Shown here: positions 52,134-64,000 of the stretch, piece by piece
Position numbering within the stretch: the stretch's first letter is position 1
Layout of the letters: the number at the start of each line of letters is the position of its first letter
Origin: CAVQBL01 sp963710715
GTDB taxonomy: Bacteria; Pseudomonadota; Gammaproteobacteria; DSM-16500
Length of the DNA: 64,000 nt
Assembly: GCA_963710715.1 (NCBI GenBank)
Contig: CAVQBL010000018.1
Span: forward strand, 201,718-265,717
Direction: 5' to 3'
Made by a program: the position numbers and the translations under genes
The notes under the pieces: model-generated
Database searches by the model: none
Seen by the model: only the letters and a program-made list of their open reading frames with translations
Told to the model about the DNA's origin: nothing

Positions 52134-52394
52134 ATGCCAGGTAATTCAGAAATAGAAGTGCAAACACAAGAATCATCAGAATCGAATGCATCAACCCCAC
52201 AATCAAAAATCCTTCGCAGACCAAGGCCAATAAATACGGACCTAAGTCCTATTGACACCATCACTGATTTACAACGATCGCCAGACATTTCCATTTTTTA
52301 CACACCAAGAAAACTGAAAACGCCAATTGTCGTCCTTCATGATGAAGCGAAACCGTCAAAAGCTAAACTTATGGCTGAATTAAAGCGAGTATAA
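52134..52394 (+). CDS. Small polar hypothetical protein
   Basis: From ATG 52134 (preceded by AAGGAATG) the 86-residue protein reads MPGNSEIEVQTQESSESNAS, RRPRPINTDLSPIDTITDLQ, IFYTPRKLKTPIVVLHDEAK and ends LMAELKRV. It is Ser/Pro-rich, has no membrane segment and looks partly disordered. I do not recognise it. It lies between the tRNA-Leu/repeat block and recG. Confidence 0.5.
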   Translation: MPGNSEIEVQTQESSESNASTPQSKILRRPRPINTDLSPIDTITDLQRSPDISIFYTPRKLKTPIVVLHDEAKPSKAKLMAELKRV

Positions 52395-52470
52395 CTGTCA
52401 GACTTGATAACGTAATGTAATATCTACTAGACTTACTCTCATTTGTTGAAATTACTTCAGTGAAAAAGTC

Positions 52471-54570
52471 TTGAAAACAGAAAAAAAAATCATTGATCTC
52501 AGTCTATTGCCTTGCCAACACCTCACCGGTGTAGGTGCGCGTATCGCTGAGCGCTTGGCGCATTTAGGTGTGCACCATGTTCAAGACTTATTATTTCATC
52601 TTCCTTTGCGTTACCAAGATCGCACACGTGTGCATCCACTTCGAGGTTTAATTCCCGGTGAGCATGTTGTCATTGAAGGTGAAATTGTATCCGTTACCTT
52701 ACCCAAAGGCGGAAAAACCCGTTTACTATGCCACATTCGTGATGCAACAGGGCATCTCTCTTTGCGATTTTTTTATGTGAATGCATTGCAGCGAAATTCT
52801 TTACAAGCAGGGGTGCGAGTGCGTTGTTTCGGTGAAGTGCGTTATGGCAAACAAGGATTAGAAATGATTCATCCTGAATACAGAATTATTTCTGCTGATG
52901 TACCTGTGCCAGTAGAAGATAATCTCACGCCAATTTATCCTACGACAGAAGGGATAAGCCAACTTATGTGGAGAAAGTTAACGAATCAGGCACTGCAATT
53001 GTTAACACAAGGTGCTGTGTTACATGATATTTTACCCATTACCATTTTGCAGAAATTAACTTTCCCAACATTAAAAGAAGCATTGCACTTTGTTCATCGC
53101 CCGCCGACCGATGCATCGGTTGATTTGCTACTGGAAGGTAAACATGTTGCACAAAAACGTTTAGTGTTTGAAGAATTATTAGCACATCGATTGAGTTTGT
53201 TACATTTAAAAAAAACTTTTCAAGTGCAGCAAGCATTGCCATTAAAAAATTCAAATGAAATAACAAAAAAATTTTTACAGGCATTATCATTTGAATTGAC
53301 GCAAGCGCAACAAAAAGTTGCACGAGAAATTTATCACGATTTATGTGCTCCACATCCTATGCTACGTTTAGTGCAAGGAGATGTGGGTTCAGGAAAAACA
53401 GTAGTTGCAGCACTTGCAGTTTTACAAGCCGTTGAAAGCGGTTATCAAGCAGCCATACTTGCTCCGACGGAGCTGTTAGCAGAACAACATTATCGTACTT
53501 TTCAAACATGGCTAACGCCGCTCAATATCAATTTGGTTTTATTGTCAGGGCAAATGAAAGTGGCTGCGCGACGTGAAGTACTGAATGCAATTGCGCAAGG
53601 CGGAGCGCAAGTGATTTTAGGAACGCACGCGATTTTTCAAAAAGAAGTCGAGTTTGCGAAATTAGCTTTAGTGGTTGTCGATGAACAACATCGTTTTGGT
53701 GTGCAACAACGTGCATTGTTGCGAGAAAAAGGTAAATACGAAAATTATTATCCGCATCAACTTATCATGACGGCAACACCTATTCCTCGCACTCTCGCCA
53801 TGAGTGTGTATGCAGATTTAGATTGTTCTATTATCGATGAACTACCTCCCGGCAGAACTCCGATTACAACAACAGTGATTGCCAATACACGACGCGAAGA
53901 AGTGTTGATGCGTATTCGTGATTCTTGTACCTCCGGTCGACAAACGTATTGGGTTTGTACCCTGATTGAGGAATCCGAAGTATTACAATGCCAAGCAGCA
54001 GAAAATACAGCGCAAGAATTAAAAACTATGTTGTCAGAATTAAATATTGGTTTGCTTCATGGACGCATGAAAGCAGCAGATAAAGAACAAGTGATGCAAG
54101 CCTTTAGAAAAGGTGAAATACATTTGTTGGTTGCTACTACGGTGATTGAGGTGGGAGTGGATGTTCCTGCTGCCAGTTTAATGGTGATTGAAAATGCGGA
54201 ACGTTTAGGCCTTGCGCAATTGCATCAATTACGTGGGCGTGTTGGGCGTGGAGCTCTCGCGAGCCATTGCGTATTGATGTATCAATCACCATTATCCCGC
54301 TTAGGCAAAGAACGTTTAGCTGTAATGCGTGAAACCAATGATGGTTTTAGAATCGCGCAACGTGATTTGGAATTACGTGGCCCAGGAGAAGTGTTAGGGA
54401 CGCGCCAAACCGGAGAATTATCATTGCGGATTGCCGATTTAATTCGTGATAGTGATTTACTACCGACGGTGCAACAAGCGGCAGCAATTTTACAACAAGA
54501 GCACCAAGGTGTCATTGAACCATTAATTAAGCGCTGGTTGAGTAATGGAGAACAATACGGGCGTGTGTAA
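52471..54570 (+). CDS. recG: ATP-dependent DNA helicase RecG
   Basis: The 699-residue protein, from a TTG start, has the wedge domain (HLPLRYQDRTRVHPLRGLIP), Walker A in LVQGDVGSGKTVVAALAVL, LAPTELLAEQHYRTF, DEQHRFGVQQR, TATPIPRTLAMSVYADLD and motif VI HQLRGRVGRGALASHCVLMY. It regresses stalled replication forks. An A9 run near the start is in frame, showing that long A tracts do not always carry indels here. Confidence 0.97.
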   Translation: MKTEKKIIDLSLLPCQHLTGVGARIAERLAHLGVHHVQDLLFHLPLRYQDRTRVHPLRGLIPGEHVVIEGEIVSVTLPKGGKTRLLCHIRDATGHLSLRFFYVNALQRNSLQAGVRVRCFGEVRYGKQGLEMIHPEYRIISADVPVPVEDNLTPIYPTTEGISQLMWRKLTNQALQLLTQGAVLHDILPITILQKLTFPTLKEALHFVHRPPTDASVDLLLEGKHVAQKRLVFEELLAHRLSLLHLKKTFQVQQALPLKNSNEITKKFLQALSFELTQAQQKVAREIYHDLCAPHPMLRLVQGDVGSGKTVVAALAVLQAVESGYQAAILAPTELLAEQHYRTFQTWLTPLNINLVLLSGQMKVAARREVLNAIAQGGAQVILGTHAIFQKEVEFAKLALVVVDEQHRFGVQQRALLREKGKYENYYPHQLIMTATPIPRTLAMSVYADLDCSIIDELPPGRTPITTTVIANTRREEVLMRIRDSCTSGRQTYWVCTLIEESEVLQCQAAENTAQELKTMLSELNIGLLHGRMKAADKEQVMQAFRKGEIHLLVATTVIEVGVDVPAASLMVIENAERLGLAQLHQLRGRVGRGALASHCVLMYQSPLSRLGKERLAVMRETNDGFRIAQRDLELRGPGEVLGTRQTGELSLRIADLIRDSDLLPTVQQAAAILQQEHQGVIEPLIKRWLSNGEQYGRV

Positions 54571-54574
54571 TATG

Positions 54575-54712
54575 CAGGTCGCAATGATGAGACGATGAGC
54601 GGATGCTGCGAGGAGTGCTTTTTACGACGAAGCAATCCAGAGGGCATGATAACGTTCCCCTGGATTGCTTCACCTCGCAAAAGGCGCGAGGTTCGCAATG
54701 ACGAGCGGGCTA
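54575..54712. repeat. GTCATTGCGAG family palindromic repeat
   Basis: It reads GGTCGCAATGATGAG...GAAGCAATCCAGAGGG...CCCCTGGATTGCTTC...CTCGCAAAAGGCGCGAGGTTCGCAATGACGAG. The CAATCCAG / CTGGATTG inner arms and the terminal CGCAATGA motifs match the copies at 51613 and 55851. It fills the gap between recG and the converging gene at 54710 and could work as a bidirectional end of transcription. Confidence 0.75.
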
Positions 54713-55807
54713 TTCCTGCGACTCTTTTTTCTCCGTTCCACAATTCTCACAAAACGGCAATAAGGTGTGACGTGTATGCTCACACACTTCACATTTTCTA
54801 TATAATCCCGTGCCACAACTTGGGCACGAATATTTTTCAATATTATGTAAGCGATTTGAATCGGCAAATGTAATATTGTTTACATTAGACTGTAGTACAG
54901 CTGAATATTTTAATGCATCGGGATGAATTGGATATTCACAGATGGGGCAAAATAAATTTTTATAAGCTGCTTTGTATTGCTTAAGTAACCAATCTATTTT
55001 GGGTGAATTGATTCTGCGTAATAAAGTAATCAAAGCACGTACGACTAAGAAGATTAATACTAAAATTAATAAATATTTAAAAATACGTGCGGGGAAATGC
55101 TCATGCATAACTACTACAATTTTAGCAATGATAGCAAAGCCAACTGCAGCGATCATGCGAGCATAAATACTATGGCGTTTTTTTATGAAAAAATATGCAG
55201 TAATTAACAGTAATGGAATTAATACTAAAAGTTTTAGCGCAGCAATTTTGAGGTTGTGATGTAGGAGTTGTTTGTCATAAGTTTCATAACCTTTTTTTGC
55301 TTGCTCATTAAGCGTATCTGCAATCGCATCGGATTTTTTTCGTGTTTGTTGCCACTCATCATTGGCTTCGGCAATAGAATTGTTCAATGTTTGAAATTGT
55401 TGTTGGCCTTGCAAGTAAAGTTTAGTGGCATTGTCAAGGTTTTGCTGCGCAGTAGCAGAAATAGCGGCGCCTTTTTGTGTGCTGGCTTTTTGTAAATCTA
55501 ATAATTGATTCATTGTGTCGCGATAACTGCTAATGCTGGTCTGTAATAAATCTTGTTTTTTACGCAACAAGTCAACTTGCTTTGAATATTCCGTCTCTTT
55601 GCTAAGTAAGGGTTCATTTTGTTTCACAAGAGTTTGATCTTGAAATTGGGCTAAAGTTTTTTTCCAAGCAGGGGCCGGCTGATTTCCAATGTCGTCGAGA
55701 ATGAACCCTAATAGCCAATAGACTAAAATGGCGAGAGCAATGTTAAGAATTAAAATCCAAAAACGTTGGCTCGCTGGGCCTTTTGTTTGTTGTGTTTCGG
55801 TTGTCAT
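54710..55807 (-). CDS. Membrane protein with coiled coil and C-terminal zinc ribbon
   Basis: The 365-residue protein has an N-terminal membrane helix (ILILNIALAILVYWLLGFIL), a long coiled coil (about residues 60-190, KETEYSKQVDLLRKKQDLLQ), several membrane helices (LLVLIPLLLITAYFFI; AAVGFAIIAKIVVVM; YLLILVLIFLVVRALITLL) and a cysteine-rich end: FCPICEYPIHPDAL, YSCPSCGTGLYRKCEVCEHT, FCENCG. That gives three or four CxxC pairs, probably two zinc ribbons on the cytosolic side. I do not recognise the family or function. It is flanked on both sides by palindromic repeats. Confidence 0.75.
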   Translation of the reverse strand: MTTETQQTKGPASQRFWILILNIALAILVYWLLGFILDDIGNQPAPAWKKTLAQFQDQTLVKQNEPLLSKETEYSKQVDLLRKKQDLLQTSISSYRDTMNQLLDLQKASTQKGAAISATAQQNLDNATKLYLQGQQQFQTLNNSIAEANDEWQQTRKKSDAIADTLNEQAKKGYETYDKQLLHHNLKIAALKLLVLIPLLLITAYFFIKKRHSIYARMIAAVGFAIIAKIVVVMHEHFPARIFKYLLILVLIFLVVRALITLLRRINSPKIDWLLKQYKAAYKNLFCPICEYPIHPDALKYSAVLQSNVNNITFADSNRLHNIEKYSCPSCGTGLYRKCEVCEHTRHTLLPFCENCGTEKKESQE

Positions 55808-55850
55808 GAGAATCCCTATTTTAAGTTGGAAAGTAACTATTCACGTATTA

Positions 55851-55976
55851 CAAAAAGAACTCGTCATTGCGAGCCTTACGCTTTAGCTTTATGTGAGGCG
55901 TGGCAATCCAGAATGGTGATAAAGTTATAGGCAGTACTGGATTGCTTCGTCGCAAAAGGCGCTCCTCGCAATGACG
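55851..55976. repeat. GTCATTGCGAG family palindromic repeat
   Basis: The left half (CTCGTCATTGCGAGCC ... GTGGCAATCCAGAATGGTG) is almost identical to 34137-34210 in reverse. The right half reads CTGGATTGCTTCG ... CTCGCAATGACGG. It lies between two leftward genes, the zinc-ribbon gene and anmK. Confidence 0.8.
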
Positions 55977-56002
55977 GCGTGGTTACGTTGGAAAAAACTC
56001 TG

Positions 56003-57094
56003 TCAAGTGTAATATACACCACCCAATATTGTTGTCCTATTTGCGCCAGTTACGGCTGCAATATTTCCAGGTTTTTTTTGCAGTGTTTGTTTTGCAAGCC
56101 ATGCAAATGCAATTGCTTCAACCCAATCAGGATCGACGCCGTATTTTTGTGTCGATGCAACAGAATAACCGTCTGCGAGTGCCTGTAATCGCGAGAATAA
56201 AAATGTATTATGCACGCCACCGCCGCAAACCAAAATCTCACCCGCAGTAAAATATTTTTTTATTGCATCTATAATAGAGTGTGCGGTTAATTCAACAAGA
56301 GTTGCTTGCACATCAACGGAAGTAATGTTCTTAGGCAACTGGTTTTCCAACCAATTAAGATTAAAATATTCACGCCCCGTGCTTTTAGGTGCGGGAAGTT
56401 TAAAAAAAGGATCCGCCAACAATTGATTGAGTAGTTGTGTTTGAATTTTCCCTTGTGCTGCCCATGCACCGTTTTTATCATGTGGTTGATGTAAGTGTTT
56501 TTCAGCCCATGCATCCAGCAAGGTATTACCGGGGCCTGTATCAAAACCTAAAACTTTTTCTTTTCCAGAGGCAAGTAATGTAATATTTGCAATGCCACCG
56601 ATATTTAAAATAATACGATTTGTATTATTACTTGCAAAAATATGCTGGTGAAATGCGGGTACGAGTGGCGCACCTTGCCCACCACAGGCGATATCACGAC
56701 GACGAAAGTCAGCCACGGTGGTGATGCCGGTTTCTGCAGCAATAATATTAGGGTCGCCAATTTGTAACGTAAACTGACGTTGCGGATGATGACGAATGGT
56801 TTGCCCATGGCTGCCAATAGCATGAATTTTCGCTGCCGAAAGATTATTTTCATTTAATAAGGTACGCACGGCTTGAGCAAACTGTTTTCCTAGCATAACA
56901 TCTAACTCCCCCAAGCGATTGATTTCATCCGCGCCGGGTTGGCAGAGTGCTACAATTGTTTTACGTTGTTCTGGTGTATAAGGATAATAATAACTTGCAA
57001 CAAGCTTAGGACGTGGAGTACTGAAATCAGCGAGTACAGTATCAATTCCATCCAGACTTGTGCCAGACATTAAACCAATATAAAGTTCAGACAT
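56003..57094 (-). CDS. anmK: Anhydro-N-acetylmuramic acid kinase
   Basis: The 363-residue protein begins LYIGLMSGTSLDGIDTVLAD and has IGSHGQTIRHHP, NIIAAETGITTVADFRRRDI, NIGGIANITLL, GFDTGPGNTLLDAW and ILVCGGGVHNTFLFSRLQ. AnmK phosphorylates and opens anhydroMurNAc during cell-wall recycling. It is divergent from tyrS, 50 bases apart, the usual gamma arrangement. Confidence 0.97.
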   Translation of the reverse strand: MSELYIGLMSGTSLDGIDTVLADFSTPRPKLVASYYYPYTPEQRKTIVALCQPGADEINRLGELDVMLGKQFAQAVRTLLNENNLSAAKIHAIGSHGQTIRHHPQRQFTLQIGDPNIIAAETGITTVADFRRRDIACGGQGAPLVPAFHQHIFASNNTNRIILNIGGIANITLLASGKEKVLGFDTGPGNTLLDAWAEKHLHQPHDKNGAWAAQGKIQTQLLNQLLADPFFKLPAPKSTGREYFNLNWLENQLPKNITSVDVQATLVELTAHSIIDAIKKYFTAGEILVCGGGVHNTFLFSRLQALADGYSVASTQKYGVDPDWVEAIAFAWLAKQTLQKKPGNIAAVTGANRTTILGGVYYT

Positions 57095-57144
57095 GCAAAT
57101 ACCTCTTTGTCCCTATTGTAAACGTATTTTTGGAGAAAGTGTTA

Positions 57145-58350
57145 ATGGCGTCATTAGAAGAATCTTTACAAACTATCCGTCGCGGCACAGAAGAAATCTT
57201 ATTAGAAGCCGATTTAAAAGAGCGTTTACAAAGCGGCAGACCCTTGCGCATTAAAGCAGGGTTTGATCCCACGGCGCCTGATTTACATTTGGGGCACACA
57301 GTTTTATTAAATAAAATGCGTCAATTTCAAGATTTAGGCCATGAAGTCATGTTTTTAATCGGTGACTTCACGGGCATGATTGGTGATCCTTCTGGCAAAA
57401 ATGAAACGCGCCCACCATTAACTCGAGAGCAAGTGCAAGCAAACGCTATTACTTATCAAAAACAAGTTTTTAAAGTGCTGGATCCGCAAAAAACTAAAAT
57501 CATGTTTAATTCAGAATGGATGGATAAATTCTCTGCGGCTGATTTAGTGAAATTAGCTGCAACCCATACGGTTGCCCGTATGTTGGAAAGAGATGATTTT
57601 CATAAACGCTATACTTCAGGACAGCCTATTGCTATCCATGAATTTCTTTATCCTTTAATACAAGGATATGATTCTGTTGCAATGCGTGCAGATGTGGAAT
57701 TGGGTGGCACAGATCAGAAATTTAATTTACTGATGGGACGTGAATTGCAAAAACATTTTGCGCAAAAACCACAAACAGTTATCACATTACCGTTATTACC
57801 AGGACTTGATGGCATTAAAAAAATGTCAAAATCATTGGGAAATTATATCGGTATTGATGAAGCGCCTAATGATATTTTTGGCAAAGTGATGTCTCTTTCA
57901 GATGAAACCATGTGGTTGTATTTTGAATTAATTAGTTTCCGATCCTTAGCAGAAATTCAGCAATGGCGTGATGAGGTGGCAAATGGAGCCAATCCCCGTG
58001 ACATCAAATTTCGTCTTGCCGAAGAGATTGTCGAGCGTTTTCATGATCGTGAAGCAGCAAAGCGAGCGCATGAACATTTTGTTGCACAGTTTCAGCAAGG
58101 TGCTATCCCTGAAGACCTTCCCGAAGTGTATTTACAAGTAACAACAGATGGTCTTCCTATCGCTAATATCATTAAGTCGGCAGGCTTAACATCCAGTACT
58201 TCGGAAGCGTTACGCATGGTAGAACAAGGTGCCGTTAAAATGGATGGTGAACGCCTTAACGATAGACACTTAGTATTGAAAGAAAGTAAAACGATGGTTT
58301 TACAAGTTGGAAAACGTCGGTTCGCAAAAGTTATTTTGAAAAACAGTTGA
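57145..58350 (+). CDS. tyrS: Tyrosyl-tRNA synthetase
   Basis: From ATG 57145 (after TGGAGAAA) the 401-residue protein has the class I signature FDPTAPDLHLGHTVLL, GDFTGMIGDPSGK, the tyrosine site LYPLIQGYDSVAMRADVELG, KMSKS (IKKMSKSLGNYI) and a C-terminal S4 RNA-binding domain (VEQGAVKMDGERLND). The frame from 57058 overlaps anmK and is rejected. The rRNA promoter -35 box overlaps its stop codon. Confidence 0.97.
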   Translation: MASLEESLQTIRRGTEEILLEADLKERLQSGRPLRIKAGFDPTAPDLHLGHTVLLNKMRQFQDLGHEVMFLIGDFTGMIGDPSGKNETRPPLTREQVQANAITYQKQVFKVLDPQKTKIMFNSEWMDKFSAADLVKLAATHTVARMLERDDFHKRYTSGQPIAIHEFLYPLIQGYDSVAMRADVELGGTDQKFNLLMGRELQKHFAQKPQTVITLPLLPGLDGIKKMSKSLGNYIGIDEAPNDIFGKVMSLSDETMWLYFELISFRSLAEIQQWRDEVANGANPRDIKFRLAEEIVERFHDREAAKRAHEHFVAQFQQGAIPEDLPEVYLQVTTDGLPIANIIKSAGLTSSTSEALRMVEQGAVKMDGERLNDRHLVLKESKTMVLQVGKRRFAKVILKNS

Positions 58351-58374
58351 CACCCAGGTACAGGACTGTAAAAT
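58347..58374 (+). promoter_or_regulatory. Candidate rRNA operon promoter
   Basis: TTGACA (58347-58352) and TAAAAT (58369-58374) are separated by 16 bases and followed by a GC-rich discriminator (GCGTGG), as expected for a stringently controlled rrn promoter. The -35 box contains the tyrS stop codon. A boxA-like GTTCTTTAAAAATT follows at about 58413. Confidence 0.65.
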
Positions 58375-58561
58375 GCGTGGTCTTTGCTGCGGGTAAAGAG
58401 ACCCGAAGCCGTTCTTTAAAAATTAAGCCAAGCAATGAGTGTGGGAACTTACGTTGTTGAATTTCTTGAGAGGATTAAGAAATGAAATGATGTTAAGAAA
58501 CCCAAGTAGATTTATTTGAGTAACCCTTAGCATTAAATAGTAATAGAGAAAGAATTGACTT

Positions 58562-60108
<1,547 letters not shown>

Positions 60109-60258
60109 CAATGAAAAAAGCAGATGGATAGGTATGTTGCCTATTTATTCTGAAGGTAAGAAAAGCCTTGAAAGAAAGAGACGAAGTAGGTTTCCACACT
60201 GATTGCTTGGAATAATTAAGTCATCCGCGAAATCGGAAAGGTAAAGCGCTATAAATCT

Positions 60259-60335
<77 letters not shown>

Positions 60336-60364
60336 GACTGAGGAAGTGACTGTATTTATGAAAA

Positions 60365-60440
60365 GGGGCCATAGCTCAGCTGGGAGAGCATCTGCTTTGC
60401 AAGCAGGGGGTCGTCGGTTCGATCCCGACTGGCTCCACCA
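60365..60440 (+). tRNA. tRNA-Ala (TGC) in the 16S-23S spacer
   Basis: The 76-nt gene starts GGGGCCATAGCTCAGCTGGG, has anticodon loop CTTTGCAAG (TGC) and ends with encoded CCA. It follows tRNA-Ile after 29 bases, the usual pair. Confidence 0.97.
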
Positions 60441-60528
60441 AGAGAAGAAAGAATTTTCTCCTCTGATCCATCTCTGAAAAAGAGGGAAGGAAAAGAGGAG
60501 AGGGTTTTCACCCTCTGGTAAAAGAAGA

Positions 60529-60543
60529 GTTCTTTAACAATTT
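60529..60543 (+). promoter_or_regulatory. boxA antitermination element before 23S
   Basis: GTTCTTTAACAATTT matches the rrn boxA consensus (TGCTCTTTAACAA) bound by NusB/S10. It lies in the spacer about 280 bases before the 23S gene. Confidence 0.6.
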
Positions 60544-60823
60544 GGAAGAAGTAAAGCAAGTAAAGTAATGCGGAAGCATCTTTATTGAATTGCTTGCTGT
60601 CATTCAAAAAATGATAGCAAAAGAGAAGATAAAGAAGCGGAAGTACAACTGCACAAAGCAAGAAACAAGTCATCAAGCGAATGCGGTGTTACTTATGTCG
60701 AAGTAAGGATAACGCTAAAGTTGGGTTATAGGTGAAGTAGGCGAGAGAAGTGAAGAGTCTTCGTTCAAAACAAACGGATGACTTTAACGGAGCAAGCTTA
60801 AAAGAACTGAAAAGACGACTTTG

Positions 60824-63771
<2,948 letters not shown>

Positions 63772-63855
63772 AAAGTCGTTTGATTTATGAGAAAGAAGCG
63801 AAGTGCAGAGAAAGAGAAACAAAAATACTTGCTTTATGGATTCCAACGTTTAGTT

Positions 63856-63972
63856 TGCCTGGCGACCATGGCGAGCGGGAACCACCTGATCCCATCTCGA
63901 ACTCAGAAGTGAAACCGTTCAGCGCCGATGATAGTGTGGACATATTCATGCGAAAGTAGGACATTGCCAGGC
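63856..63972 (+). rRNA. rrf: 5S ribosomal RNA
   Basis: TGCCTGGCGACCATGGCGAG at the start pairs with TGCCAGGC at the end. The internal ACCTGATCCCATCTCGAACT and GAAACCGTTCAGCGCCGATG are typical 5S. It is followed by a T-run (GGCTTTTTATT) that may end transcription. The operon order is 16S-Ile-Ala-23S-5S. Confidence 0.95.
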
Positions 63973-64000
63973 TTTTTATTCCAAACCCTCGTTAGGTAAC

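Overview
The window looks like the chromosome of an AT-rich gammaproteobacterium of the order Legionellales (Coxiella / Aquicella / Berkiella / Rickettsiella side). This is inferred from gene content: a Dot/Icm chaperone gene (icmQ) preceded by a small fir-type gene, several eukaryote-like proteins (tandem F-box/ankyrin proteins with C-terminal CaaX boxes, a U-box remnant, a Ser/Thr kinase with repeats, a WD40/pentapeptide protein), and the classical gamma gene orders rpsU-dnaG-rpoD and orn/queG-nnrD-tsaE-amiB-mutL-miaA-hfq-hflX-hflK-hflC-yjeT-purA.

Layout. 1-2.1 kb: a histidine-phosphatase gene cut by the window edge, overlapping the first of two tandem F-box/ankyrin/CaaX effector-like genes. 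2.3-11.7 kb: an accessory region full of broken genes (ClC channel remnant, Fic-like fragment with a facing antitoxin-like ORF, a group II intron next to an integrating-conjugative-element gene, U-box remnant, an internally duplicated protein, a second ICE fragment, and an AbiE toxin-antitoxin pair with a frameshifted toxin). 12.2-13.6 kb: csrA, a single-domain response regulator and a divergent XRE/S24 repressor, probably the regulatory remains of the ICE. 13.6-17.0 kb: an unusual operon reading cyclodipeptide synthase, PAS domain, PAS-histidine kinase, response regulator. 17.2-21.7 kb: tRNA(CAU), rpoD (read here in three frames), dnaG, yqeY, rpsU. 21.9-33.6 kb: tsaD, toxin-antitoxin genes, plsY, orn, queG, nnrD, tsaE, amidase, a DUF4143 ATPase, mutL, miaA. 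33.6-40.3 kb: an insertion between miaA and hfq carrying ridA, gpmI, mlaA, trmL, fir/icmQ and hypotheticals. 40.3-48.6 kb: hfq to purA, interrupted after hflX by a large WD40 gene on the other strand. 48.6-58.4 kb: a broken kinase-repeat gene, tRNA-Leu, recG, a membrane zinc-ribbon protein, anmK, tyrS. 58.4-64 kb: a complete 16S-tRNAIle-tRNAAla-23S-5S operon.

The gene set that looks least described is the four-gene operon at 13.6-17.0 kb. A CDPS-like enzyme that would make a cyclodipeptide from aminoacyl-tRNAs is followed by tandem PAS domains, a histidine kinase and a response regulator, as in a signal synthase-sensor-regulator circuit. The second strong signal is the pair of F-box proteins ending in CVIM and CCIM, which suggests host SCF-ubiquitin-ligase effectors anchored to host membranes by host prenylation.

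Two window-wide patterns matter for reading everything else. First, many genes are split by single frameshifts. Five of these lie in A7/A8 tracts (coding sense), while others, including two in the essential rpoD, do not. Sequencing indels, transcriptional slippage and true decay cannot be separated from this sequence alone. Second, there are several families of long imperfect palindromes between genes, one of them with four copies carrying GTCATTGCGAG / CAATCCAG / CTCGCAATGAC, and one element abutting the tRNA-Leu gene.
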